Part shown: one piece after another, positions 10,101 to 19,700 of the stretch | Layout: every line of letters begins with the position of its first letter | Position numbering within the stretch: the first letter of the stretch is position 1 | From: Haematococcus lacustris | Lineage: Eukaryota > Chlorophyta > Chlorophyceae > Chlamydomonadales > Haematococcaceae | DNA length: 64,000 bases | Reading direction: 5' to 3' | Assembly (NCBI GenBank): GCA_030144725.1 | Contig: JASKMD010000029.1 | Span: 1,319,001-1,383,000, forward strand | Translations under genes and position numbers: made by a program | Notes under the pieces: model-generated | Told to the model about the DNA's origin: nothing | The model's database searches: none | What the model saw: only the letters and a program-made list of their open reading frames with translations

Positions 10101-13100
10101 ATGCATGATGGTGGGTTGCGCCCTGATGGCCCCTAAAAGACACCAGCCGCGTGCCAAGGGCTGCAGACAGCTGCCCTGCTAATTGCACCACATCCACTGA
10201 CCTGCTCACTCAGCTGTCTTTCTGCAAACTCCAATGCTGCTTGCAGGGCTGCAGCCTGTGCCTGCAGCTGCGCCAGGCCGGCCTTGGAGGCAGTTAGAGC
10301 CGCTTCAGCCTCGGCAGCCCGAGCCTCTGCTGCAGTCTGACAGGCCTCAAGGCGGTGGATGTGGCGCATGGATGCCTCAGCTGCCTGCACCAGCCCATGC
10401 CCCTCTCGCAGCTGAGCCCGGGCTTCACGGTATGCAGCCAAAAGCACCGCATTTCCCTTCTGGTACAACTGCAAACTGCCATCACTATCACTGTCACAGG
10501 CGGTACTGCTATCTCTGCCCCGCTGTTGCTGCTCCTGCAGCTGCTGTCTTGTGAGTGTTGGCAATGATTGACTGCTGACATCATAACTGCCTTTTGTGAG
10601 GTAGCCAGTTGCCCATGCTGCAGATGTGACCTGCAGCGGACAGACATGGAGCAACATAGTTCAGACAAAGCAACCACTGGCCAGCCTGCAAGCTGGCATG
10701 CCAATGGTAGCTGGCAGGCCGCACACCGGCCTTGGTGCACAAAGCCTCGGGCATGAAGCCTCGGGCAGTGTGCCTCGTGTGCATGACTGCAGTTGGAGGA
10801 GGAGATGGCTGAGGTGGCCATGAAACGCCATGGGCATGCCCAGCAGCTGGTGGTTTTCTTTGGCACTGCTAGCATTGGCACCCGGGGAGGTTGAGGAGTG
10901 GATGCGGTGTTGCGTGCCTGCTGCAAGGTGGTGTGCAGGCCCAGGGGCACAGACCAGCGGTGGGGCAGGGTGGTACTAGTGAACACCAGCCGGGTCAGCA
11001 GTGAATGGCCAGCAGCCCTGTGAGAGCTGGCTAAGCAAACGCAGGGCCACCAGGCATGCAGACTGGAAGCCCCCAGCAGGGCAGGTGCAACAGCGCCTGC
11101 TGCGCCCAGCCTAGAGCCAGCAGCGTGACCAGTTAGTGCGAGGCCTGATGTGGTGCCCTGTAGTGGCCCCCGGCAAGCACCCACAGGCCCCATGCAGCAG
11201 CCAGGCAGCCTGGGCCCAACACTCCCCAGCCAGCCAAGCACAGCAGGCGTACCAAGGTTGAGCAGGCCGCTGAGCCCACCCAGCAACATAGGCAAGGCCC
11301 AGGGCAAGGCTTCTACAGCCAAGCCCCCACCACAGCCAAGCAGGTGGGTAGACCGGGACTGCAATGCAGCGCTGAACATGCAGCGCATTGGGGAGAGCAG
11401 GTGGCGCCCACTGGAGCTGTGCTGGTAGCCAAATCAGGGAGCTCTGCCAGCCAAGGGCAAGGAGTACCCTGAGCTGGGGTACAAGCGGGTGCGTGACACG
11501 CCACCCAAGGCCCAGCAGCAGCAGCAGCAGCAGCCTGCTGCGGCACAGTAGTGTGTACCCCCCTTTGAGCTGTTCTTAGCTTACAAATAGTGCATGTTTC
11601 TCATGCCAACTCTACATCATAGCCCTCTGGGTCAGGCAATAATGTAGGTGGTAAGCAACCATGCCCATGTGTAGGCCCTGTGTATGCTATGTGCATGACA
11701 TGTGCATGGGAACTCTACACAGACAAAAACATCGTTTCGTAGGTGAGGTGCACACTTAGTGTTCCACGGCAATGAAGGCTTTAGGCTGAGGGCCAAGGTG
11801 CGGCAGTTGTGAGAGCTGGCCCACCTGATGTGACTGGAGCTTGAGCGTGCTGTGTTTGGTGGGAGATGCGACTGTGGCGGAGGGTGCGGTCCTCATGCCA
11901 ATCACAGACGCGGCCTGCAACTCTGCCAGTTCCTCTACTCGCAGCAGTGCGAGCTGCAACTGCTCGCGCAGCACAGACTGTTCTGACGCCGCCTGCTTTA
12001 GCCGGACATCGCGTTCCGTGACAGAAGCCTCGGCGGACTCTGCGCGAGCGACGAGAGCTCGGCAGCTTTCCTGGGCCGCCTCCAGCGCCTGCTGCAGCTT
12101 GCCCGTGGCCCGCAACACGTGCGTAGCCTGCTGCGTCGCGGCATCCGACTGCTGCCCAGCCTGCACCAGCTGCGTGTTCGCCATGCGCAGCTGCTCGAGT
12201 TCTGAGCGTAGGCTGGCCAGCAGGACCTGGTCTCCTGCATCAGGCCGTGGACACAAGGCATGGGCCCAAACCCTTAGCAGCCATCCAGACAGCTGCAAAG
12301 GTGCCGTGCACTGGAGAGGTGCTCCAACAGGCTGCTTCCCGACAACCTCACTAGCCCTGGGTCTGATGACAGGCACACATCTCATACCTGCATGCACAGC
12401 CTGCAGGTCATGTAGTTCCAGCGTCATCTCCTGCAGGTGTTTACTTTGAAACTGGAGGAGCTGTGTCAGCTGCTCCGCCTGTCCGGCAGCCTGGGCCTGC
12501 CCGCATGACTGTGCAAGGGTGGCTGGCTGTAGCCTGGCAGCAGGCTGTGACGCCTGAGGAGCTCTGCACGACCAGTATATTAGCACAAATAGGTCAGCAG
12601 CGCTTGCACCAGTCAGCTAACTATGATGGGAAGGAGCTGTTGAGACATGTCCCTTTGTATTCACTCACTCTTGCACTTGGGCCAGCTGGGTTTTCAGTTG
12701 CATGACTTCGCTAGCTGACTTCTCACCCTCCATCGCTGCTGCTTTGAGGGTAGCCTGAGCGACTGCAAGCTGCTGGCGAAGCTGGTGCGCCTCACTGTCC
12801 GCATTTGCCAGGTCTGCCTGTGCTGCCGCCAAAAGAGCCCGGGTCTCAGAAAGCTCCTTCTGATGAGCCCTCAGAAGCATGCGCTGTGCCTGTGCCTCAG
12901 CCTCAGCAGCAGCATGGACTACTGAGGACTTTACGAGCTGTTGCCGCTGGCATTCTTCATGGGCCATGGCAATCTTCTGGGCACGTTGCAGTGCACCTTG
13001 AAGGTCAGCTTGTTTCTGTGATGGATCCTGGTCAGCTAGCATGTACACCCTGTACACGTCTGTGGTATTGCCAGTAACTGCAGTGGGTGGCACCTTCGAC

Positions 13101-13488
13101 ACAGTTGGTGTGGCTAGCACAGAATCAAGCATGGCTGCACGCAATGTCTGTATCCGTGACACTATTCGGGCTGTGGCAGCACTCCCATCCGCCCTCTGAG
13201 TCGGTGGCAGAGGTGTGTTTAGGTAACTGCTTTGCTGGCAGGACAGGTGTGTGTGATGTATGCCTTGCTGGTCCCTTAGTGCAGGTGCGTGGCGAACCTG
13301 CGAGGCGTACAAGCAATGTGAGGGTAAAAGATATAGCAACTATAACAGCAAGCGGTATACAAGCTTTCCATTGAATGCTTGCAAACCTGCTCGACGCGTC
13401 GGCGAGCAGCTAGGCCTGATTGCAGCTCAGCAAGCAGAACTTCACTGCTCTGCAACTGCTGCGTCCAGCGCGCTATATCGCGCTCCAT
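4154..13488 (-). CDS. Large coiled-coil protein, 11 exons
   Basis: Joined exons (minus): 13488-13387, 13297-12669, 12563-12388, 12234-11825, 10630-10202, 9924-9778, 9660-9553, 9391-9295, 8613-7810, 6965-6052, 5413-4154. They keep one frame of 1691 residues, with consensus splice sites apart from a GC donor after 9778. From the ATG at 13488 (M-E-R-D-I-A-R-W) to about residue 1060 the protein is dominated by Ala/Gln/Glu/Leu heptads, that is, long coiled coils with repeated L-Q-Q-Q-L motifs. The last 420 residues (exon 11) are Ser/Pro-rich and low-complexity, with an M-P-N-E-A tandem motif and a conserved-looking end containing G-Y-A-S-H-G-S-E-G-A-W. No enzyme domain is visible; a structural, cytoskeletal or Golgi/centrosome tether is possible but unproven. 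Three introns (10631-11824, 6966-7809, 5414-6051) hold Fanzor-like repeat fragments, all antisense to the gene. The start could lie further upstream if a 5' exon was missed. Confidence 0.7.
5437..5963 (+). mobile_element. Fanzor-like family A, composite fragment A1
   Basis: A 5' module (from the CTATGGGGGGTGCGGCGG segment through short GGTGCCCTTTGGA-type repeats to GACATCGCCTCC) is joined to a piece of the Fanzor-like C-terminus (Q-R-I-G-E-S-R-W-R-P-L-E-L-C near 5639-5682) and the family tail ending GGGCCAAGGTGCT. The same 5' module occurs at 6984-7170. It lies in the last intron of the coiled-coil gene, antisense to it. It is non-coding in its present state. Confidence 0.65.
6984..7503 (+). 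mobile_element. Fanzor-like family A, composite fragment A2
   Basis: Same 5' module as A1, joined here to the later part of the C-terminus (Y-K-R-V-R-D-K-P-P-K-A-Q near 7200-7240) and then the family tail with its ACAAAACACCGTTTTGT palindrome. The RuvC-like motif is absent. It sits in intron 9 of the coiled-coil gene, antisense. Both A1 and A2 begin just past the splice acceptor of the following host exon, so they may be segmental copies of each other. Confidence 0.65.
10785..11802 (+). mobile_element. Fanzor-like family A, copy A3 (broken ORF)
   Basis: It starts after a CTGCAG acceptor-like site with a helix reading M-K-R-H-G-H-A-Q-Q-L-V-V-F-F-G, then A-V-L-R-A-C-C-K-V-V and a V-V-L-V segment. 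After a proline-rich linker come W-V-D-R-D-C-N-A-A-L-N-M-Q-R-I-G-E-S and the Gln-run end with TAG near 11549-11551. In-frame stops (such as TGA in G-G-stop-G-V-D near 10890) show it is dead. The tail runs to about 11802. D-R-D-x-N-A-A-x-N matches the third RuvC motif of TnpB/Fanzor nucleases. It lies in intron 4 of the coiled-coil gene, antisense. Confidence 0.65.
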
Positions 13489-13944
13489 ACCCCGGTCAAC
13501 AAGTCTACGACGCTGGACCGTGTAAGCTAGCTAGCTTGCAGGTAAACATCTTGCAGCCCCTAGAGGCTAATGGACATGTAATCATTGTTTCTACATTGTG
13601 TGAGGGCATGTGTGTGACAAACACAAAAATCCTTAGTATTATGTATCTGCCTATGTATGTATCTGCCTATGTATCTGCCTCGCGTCGCTATTGTTTATGG
13701 CGAGGAAGAAGAGACGAACCGGTGTGGGTGTAGGGTTAATTTGCATGCTTGCATGTTAGTTTGAACAACAAACAATACATAAACCCCGTATACTATGCCT
13801 GCTGTAGGTTTCCCTGCTGTACAACCAAGGCTTTCACTACCGACTCAGGGTGTGGCTGCGGTGCCATGGCGGAGGCCGCCATGCCTAAGCCGGGCATGCC
13901 AGTCAAACAAGAGTCAAACAGTCAAACAGGACTCCTAAAGGCCA
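13489..13944. other. No gene recognised (5' flank of coiled-coil gene)
   Basis: AT-richer than its surroundings, with a short run of TATGTATCTGCC repeats near 13640-13675. It probably holds the promoter and 5' leader of the coiled-coil gene; I cannot point to a TATA box with confidence. Confidence 0.4.
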
Positions 13945-14720
13945 GTCAAGCAAAACTCACCCAATACGGAACAACTTGTTTGACTGTGGGTGATCTCACT
14001 CAGGTATTCCAATCAAGTTGAAGCATCCTCAGTCGCACCCTTGATGACCACAAACCCCACTCCGATGGCACTCTTTCCCCTAGACCACTGGGCACCTCAT
14101 CAAAACTAGCAGCTTAAAGCTTGGAAGGCTAACAGCCTGTGTAAACTACTAGGCCCTATGGGTTGTTGCGGGCCCGGCCATCAATGCCCCGCCGGTACTC
14201 TGCAGCCCGGTGCAACCTCTGCCTACCCTTGGGCAGCCGGTCATTGACCCGCTTATAGCCCTGCTGGTACTCCTTGCCAACAGGGGGCATAGCCTCCAGG
14301 CCCTCCCATTGGCACAGCTCCAGGGGTCGCTGCATGCTCTCCCCAATGCGCCGGAAATTGAGGCATCCGTCGGTGTCCCGGTCCAACCACCTGCGCCATA
14401 GGGGGCCTGGGGTGGTGGGACTGGGCCAGGTGCAGCAAAGGGGGGCTGGGCCTGGGCTGGGGGAGGGGCAGGTGGGTCCTGGGCAGGTGAAGGGGGAGGG
14501 GGTCCCTGGGCAGGTGGGTCCTGTGCTGGGAGGGAGGGTCCTGGGCAGGGGGAGGGGGCCTGGGCAGTTGGGTCCTGGGCTGGGGGATGGGGGTCCCTGG
14601 ACAGGGGGGTGCTGAGTTAGGGGAGGGGGAGGGGGAGGCACCTCATGGCACCACTGCAGGCCCCGCACATACTGACCATGCTGGGTATTGATCTGTGATC
14701 TGATTGGAGTCAGGAGCACG
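13945..14720 (-). mobile_element. Fanzor-like family B, copy B1
   Basis: The frame 14719-14156 encodes a proline-rich linker made by GC-rich minisatellite-like DNA (14400-14640), then W-L-D-R-D-T-D-G-C-L-N-F-R-R-I-G-E-S-M-Q and a basic end finishing G-I-D-G-R-A-R-N-N-P and TAG. The tail (14155 down to 13945) is shared with the B copies at 15.2, 32.4, 40.2, 42.0 and 60.7 kb. Family B relates to family A through the D-x-D-x-N...R-I-G-E-S block but has a different C-terminus and tail. The N-terminal half is missing. Confidence 0.6.
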
Positions 14721-15092
14721 ATGCGCTTGGGCAGCGCCCTGTAAGCTGTCTCTGCAGCAGCAGCCTGCGTAGTCTGGCGGCACCAAGGCGTGCCGATGGT
14801 GAAGCAAACAGGGCGACCACCCGCCCAAGCCTGGAGCCGAGGTCGTAATGGGCATATTAAAAGCGGCAGTCGGCAGCTATTAAAAGCGGCAGTACGCTGA
14901 TTGAGTGCGCAGGACCTAACTAGTAGCTAAGGACGTGTCATCAAATGCAACGCAAGCGTAGGAAACGCAAGCGCCCCGTCTCCCCCGCACAGAGTGCAGC
15001 CGGTAAGCCGCTAAGCTCGACGAAAGGCTAGGCCCCCCTCACCTAGGCAGAAAGCTAAGACCACCAGAGACCTGTGCCGTCCCATGTAATGC

Positions 15093-15840
15093 AGGTGCCA
15101 GTGCCAGTGGGAGGGCCTGGAGGCTCTGCCCCCTGTTGGCGAGGAGTACCAGCAGGGCTACAAGCGGGTCAATGACCGGCTGCCAAAGGTCAAGCAGTGG
15201 CTGCACCGGGCTGCAGAGTACCGGCGGGGCATTGATGGCCGGGCCCGCAACAACCCATAGGGCCTAGTAATTTACACAGGCTGTTAGCCTTTTAAGCGTT
15301 AAGCTGTTAGTTTGGTGAGGTGCCCAGTGGTCAAGGGGGATTAGCCCCAGGAAAGAGTGCCATCGATGTGGAGTTTGTAGTCATCAATGGTGCGACACAG
15401 GATGCTACAACATGTTTGCACTCCTACAAATTAATCCCTGCGTCCGTCCCTGCGTGTTTACCGACCTTGTCCGATCGGGCTGAAATTTTAATAGATGGTA
15501 GTTTGCAAAAAATAAAACATATTTTGCAAGAAACATATTCGAAAAAAATCAGCAGCTGTTGCGCTGTGGCCCGCAACCTATCCCTGCACTCATCCCTGCA
15601 CTCTAGCCACAGGGCCACAGCGCAACCGCCTTTGATTGTTTTTTAAATGTTTATTCTGAAAAATATGTTTTATTTTCTGCAAACTACCATCTATCAAAAT
15701 TTCAGCCCGATCGGACAAGGTCGGTCAACACGCAGGGACGGACGCAGGGATTAACTTGTAGGAGTGTGTAGTAGCTGATTGAGATTACCCACAGGCAAAC
15801 ATGTTGCTCCTTGTTGAATGAGTTTTGTTTGTCTGAAGCC
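15093..15840 (+). mobile_element. Fanzor-like family B, copy B2, split by a MITE
   Basis: Only the C-terminal part (W-E-G-L-E-A-L-P-P-V-G-E-E-Y onward to A-R-N-N-P and TAG at about 15260) remains, followed by the family B tail. The tail is interrupted at 15419-15766 by a foldback element and resumes as GATTGAGATTACCCACAG. B1 and B2 face away from each other, forming an imperfect inverted pair about 0.8 kb apart. Confidence 0.6.
15419..15766. mobile_element. Foldback MITE with about 110-bp inverted repeats
   Basis: The left arm (15419-15529) and right arm (15656-15766) are near-perfect inverted copies; both contain CCTGCGTCCGTCCCTGCGTG- and GCCCGATCGGACAAGGTCGG-type sequence in opposite orientation. 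The centre holds a smaller inverted pair (GCGCTGTGGCC / GGCCACAGCGC). It has no coding capacity and is clearly more AT-rich than its host. It is inserted in the family B tail, so it is younger than that copy. I could not define the target duplication. Confidence 0.8.
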
Positions 15841-16737
15841 CTATGATACAGTCAGGCAACGGTATAGAAAACAGACATACCTTGCACATGTTGCAGTCAG
15901 GGCCGCCCTTAGGTACGTTAGGTACGAGGAAGATGACGCCTAGCAGCGCTGAGCCTGGCAGGGCACGGAGGAGGGTCATGAGAGGTCTGCCACTAGCGCC
16001 ATGACGTGACAGGGGATGTCATGGAGCAGCCGGCTGCCCGGCCCCGAATACACCACACGGTCAGGTGCTGGCAGGAAGCAGTCATGCATGACGCTGGTCA
16101 CATCCAGACGGGCTGTGCCGGAGGAGCTGCTGCATAGGCTGCCTTGCTGGGCTGGGAAAGAGCCCAGGCTCGTAGCATGGGGCTTACAGCGACTGCGCCG
16201 AGTTCAACGCAGCTCATGAACGATCCTGACACCCAAACAAAATGCAACGTGCCAGGCAAGGTCAGAGATCCATGCTCGGCCCCACAGGCGTCGGCATCTC
16301 ATAACCGTGTTTTTCACCTTGTTAGGCGAGATGGATCACCATGCAAGCCACATGCGTCTTCTACCACCACTCTGTATTTAAACCGTACTGATGTCCGAAC
16401 TTGCTCTCGCAACTCCCTCTAATGCACCCGCGGCATCTCATCGCAAATTCGCTGCCGACAACACTAGCAGGCTGCGCGTAGCCAGGCAGCATGCTCAACA
16501 CTGGACAAAACTGGGTAAAACTCTTGAATCAACCCCCACCCCGCACTCCCCGCTTTCCTCAAGTGCCCTCACCTTCAGATGCAAGCTGCGACTCACACAT
16601 CCTGCCCTCACTCCCTAAACCCACCTCACACCCACTTCACCCCCTCAAACCATTGAACACTTAGACTGCCACACCACTGTTGCGTCAAACTACGGGAGCG
16701 CCTAGCGCCCTTTGCCTGCCCCACTCAACCTCGCCCC
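15841..16737. other. Intergenic, 3' side of CAO
   Basis: Contains the ketopantoate reductase exon fragment at 16031-16101 and, on the minus strand, a TGTAA motif (TTACA at 16183-16187) that could end the CAO transcript. I see no complete gene. Confidence 0.5.
16031..16101 (-). pseudogene. Ketopantoate reductase exon fragment
   Basis: Over 71 bases the minus strand matches 33736-33806, in exon 5 of the ketopantoate reductase gene, with about 10 differences and no gaps. It translates to T-S-V-M-H-D-C-F-L-P-A-P-D-R-V-V-Y-S-G-P-G against [21 protein letters not shown] in the intact gene. The conserved His-Gly (T-H-G) has become His-Asp. No neighbouring exons are seen, so this looks like a decayed partial duplication. 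Confidence 0.65.
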
Positions 16738-19700
16738 CTACAACTGCACCTCCCCAGGCCATCGCTGCCGACCCTCTACCGCCACCCCTGCTGCCCTGCC
16801 CACCCCTTCCCCACCCCATTGCCCCTTCTCTTCCCTCCCTTGCCCTTCCTTTTCTGACATGCCTGCCCCCCCCTGGCCCTGTCCCTCCCTCAGCATCTCC
16901 TCTTCATCACTGAACAGCTCTCCAGCCGTCATAGCCGCCTGAGACGCCAGCACTCTGCCCCCTGCCCAGTCCCCGGCAGCCACTGTGTTGCGCCAGCGCC
17001 GGTAGCGCACTGCCAGCTTGTCATAGGCCATGGGGTTAGCCCAGGTGTCGTCCCCGCGCTGCATGCGATCCTGCTGCCCTGTCACCAGCACCAGGTCCTC
17101 CCCCAGCACTTGGGCGGCCACCTGGGCAGCGGGGGGGGCAGGATGTGGGCAAGGAAGCTGGGTGGAAGCTGGGGATGGGTGGCCTAGTAAGGTGGGTGGA
17201 TGGCAGCTGGAGGTCTGGGTGTCAGCAGCAAGTACAATAAGGTTAACACTGCAGAGGCTGCAGCAAAAGTCCCCTACACCCTCACTGCCCAGCTCACCTT
17301 CTTCCACACCAACTGTATGCCCGGAACGTGCCTGAGCCAGCCCATGAAGTCCATGCTCATGCGGTACAACAGGCGGGTGTGACCGCGCTTGGCAGGCATG
17401 CACACATGCAGCTGGTGGAGGTGCTTGGAGCACTGAGAGGCGTTGAGGCCGCGCATAATCTTGCCGGGCTGAGACAGCCCGATGGTGGACAAGGTGATGC
17501 AGGGCGGCTGGAACACCATGTTGATGGGGTAGGGGTCCCAGTCGCCTGCGGGGGTGGAGGGCAGAGGCCAGAGGGTAGCAAGGTGGCAGGGGCAGGGAGA
17601 GGACGAGGGGCAGGAGAGCAGCACGGCAGCAGGGGTTTCAGCTCATTCTGACAACGTGTGCGTGGTTTCACCCGCTGGCCTAGCCTGGCCTACCTCTGGG
17701 CCTGCCTTGACCAAAGATGTCAAGACTCAGCCCACCACCCACTCCACTAACCCCCACCCATCCCTGACCCAGACCCAGACCACCCCAGCCTGCATAGCCC
17801 CTTCCCTTGCCTCCTGCCTCTCCGCACTCACCCATGGCCTGGCCCTACCCCAACACCCTTCCCCCACCTGCCAGCATCTTTGACGCGTGGAATCGCACCA
17901 CCTCAGGGATGGGCCAGCCCCGTGCAAAGGTGGATGTGTGCGTGAAGGGCGCGTGGGCCAGGTCCAGCAGGTTCTCCACCAGCAGGCCATGCTCCACAGG
18001 CACCTCCACCACGATCTCCGCATGGATGTCAAAGCCGGGCGGAGGCCGCGTGAAGTCAGGCACCTGCGGGTCCAGGCCAGGACATTGATGGTGACAAGGG
18101 TGGGTGAGGTAGGTGAGGGTGGGTGGGTGAGGGTGGGTGAGGGTGGGTGGGTGAGGGTGGGTGGGTGAGGGTGGGTGGGTGAGGGTGGGTGGGTGAGGTA
18201 GGTGAGGGTGGGTGGGTGAGGGTGGGTGGGTGAGGGTGGGTGAGGGTGGGTGGGTGAGGGTGGGTTAGGGTTGGTGAGGGTGGGTGAGGGTGGGTGAGGG
18301 TGGGTGGGTAAGGTGGTAGGTGTGGTGGGTGGATGAGGGTGGGTGGATGAGGGTGGGTGGGTGAGGGTGCTGACAAAGATCGGGTGGGTGAGGCCAAGGG
18401 CGAGGTGGGCCCTAGTCACAGCCAGGACAAGGGTTGGGGCAAGGTAGGTGGGGTTGGGGTCAGGACGGTCCAGGACAGGGCGTCCAGTTGGAGTCAGGAG
18501 GGTCCTGGTGAGGGAGGTGGGCTAGGAGCAGGACAGCAGGAGGGCGGGTGCCAGGGGGCTTGAGCACGGGGCAGGAGAGGCAGGGGCGGCTACAGGGGCA
18601 GTGGCAGTGTGGTGGCAGTGTGGCAGGCGCACCTCAGGCGGAGCCCCGTCCCCGGGCCAGACCCAGATGAATCCATCCTTCTCACTGCACGGGAGAGCTG
18701 CGACAGCCACGTCACGGCAGAAGGCGGTGGAGGGCATCTTTGTGCAGCGCCCACTGCCATTGAACTCCCAGCCATGGTATGCACACTGCACCTGCAGCCC
18801 TCATGGGGGCAGCAGGGAGTCAGGGAGTCAGGTGGCCAGGCATGGGAGACAGCATGCCTCATGCGAGGGGACAGCAGGGAGTCAGGGAGTCAGGTGGCCA
18901 GACAACATGCGTTAGGCATCGGCATCGGCGCTGGCAGTGACAGCAGTGACAGCAATAGCACTTGCCTGGCAGGGCAAGGCAATGTTAGGGTGGCAGCAAG
19001 GTAACAGAACCGGAGCATTGCGCATTCAAGAGGGTAAGCACAGATGAGAGTAGGACCTTGGCCCTAACCAGCGGTTGGTGGCTGCCGCGGCAGCAACGAC
19101 ACTTGCACCCACTAGAAGTACCTAGTTGTGTGACCACCTTCCTGTCACCTGCCCCACGACCTCGTACCTTCCGTCCCGCCCCACCCCTCACCTGGCCATC
19201 CACCACCTTGCCCAGGGAGAGCGGGCAGGCTCTGTGCGCGCAGGTGTCTTTAATGCAGGCCGGTTGGCCCGCAGCGTCGCGGAACAGGACCCAGCTCTCA
19301 CCAAAGATCTCAAACGGCACCAGGGTGTTGGCTTGCAGGCTCTGTAGCCGGGAGGCAGGCAGGCAGGGCAAGGTAGGGCAGGGCAGGGCAGGCGTCATGC
19401 GTGGCATAGGAGTGGAGCGAGGGTGATGATAGACGCAGGAACAGGGCAAGAGTGGGTCAGCCCTCACGTTTACCGTGGAACAACATAAGAAAAGGTGCCT
19501 TCTGCTGCCTAGCTCCTAGTTCCCCAATCCTGTATCTCTGTCACCAAGTTGGTGACCGGCTGAGGCTGTCACCTTGAGCGCCAGGCTGTGCCAGTACCCC
19601 AACCTCCAACGTGATGTTGAACCTGGGATTTGAACCTGGGACCGCTGACTTGGTTGCTGGTGCCAGTGGACCCTCTTCCCCTGTTCCGCAAGGGACTTGA

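Noticed and set aside
11313..11546. Host protein-coding gene on either strand here
   Set aside because: The sequence recurs at 31, 36 and 54 kb with the same tail; it is the mobile element.
5437..11802. Helitron origin for family A
   Set aside because: The ends lack CTRR with a hairpin 10-12 bp upstream; the palindrome is about 65 bp from the end.
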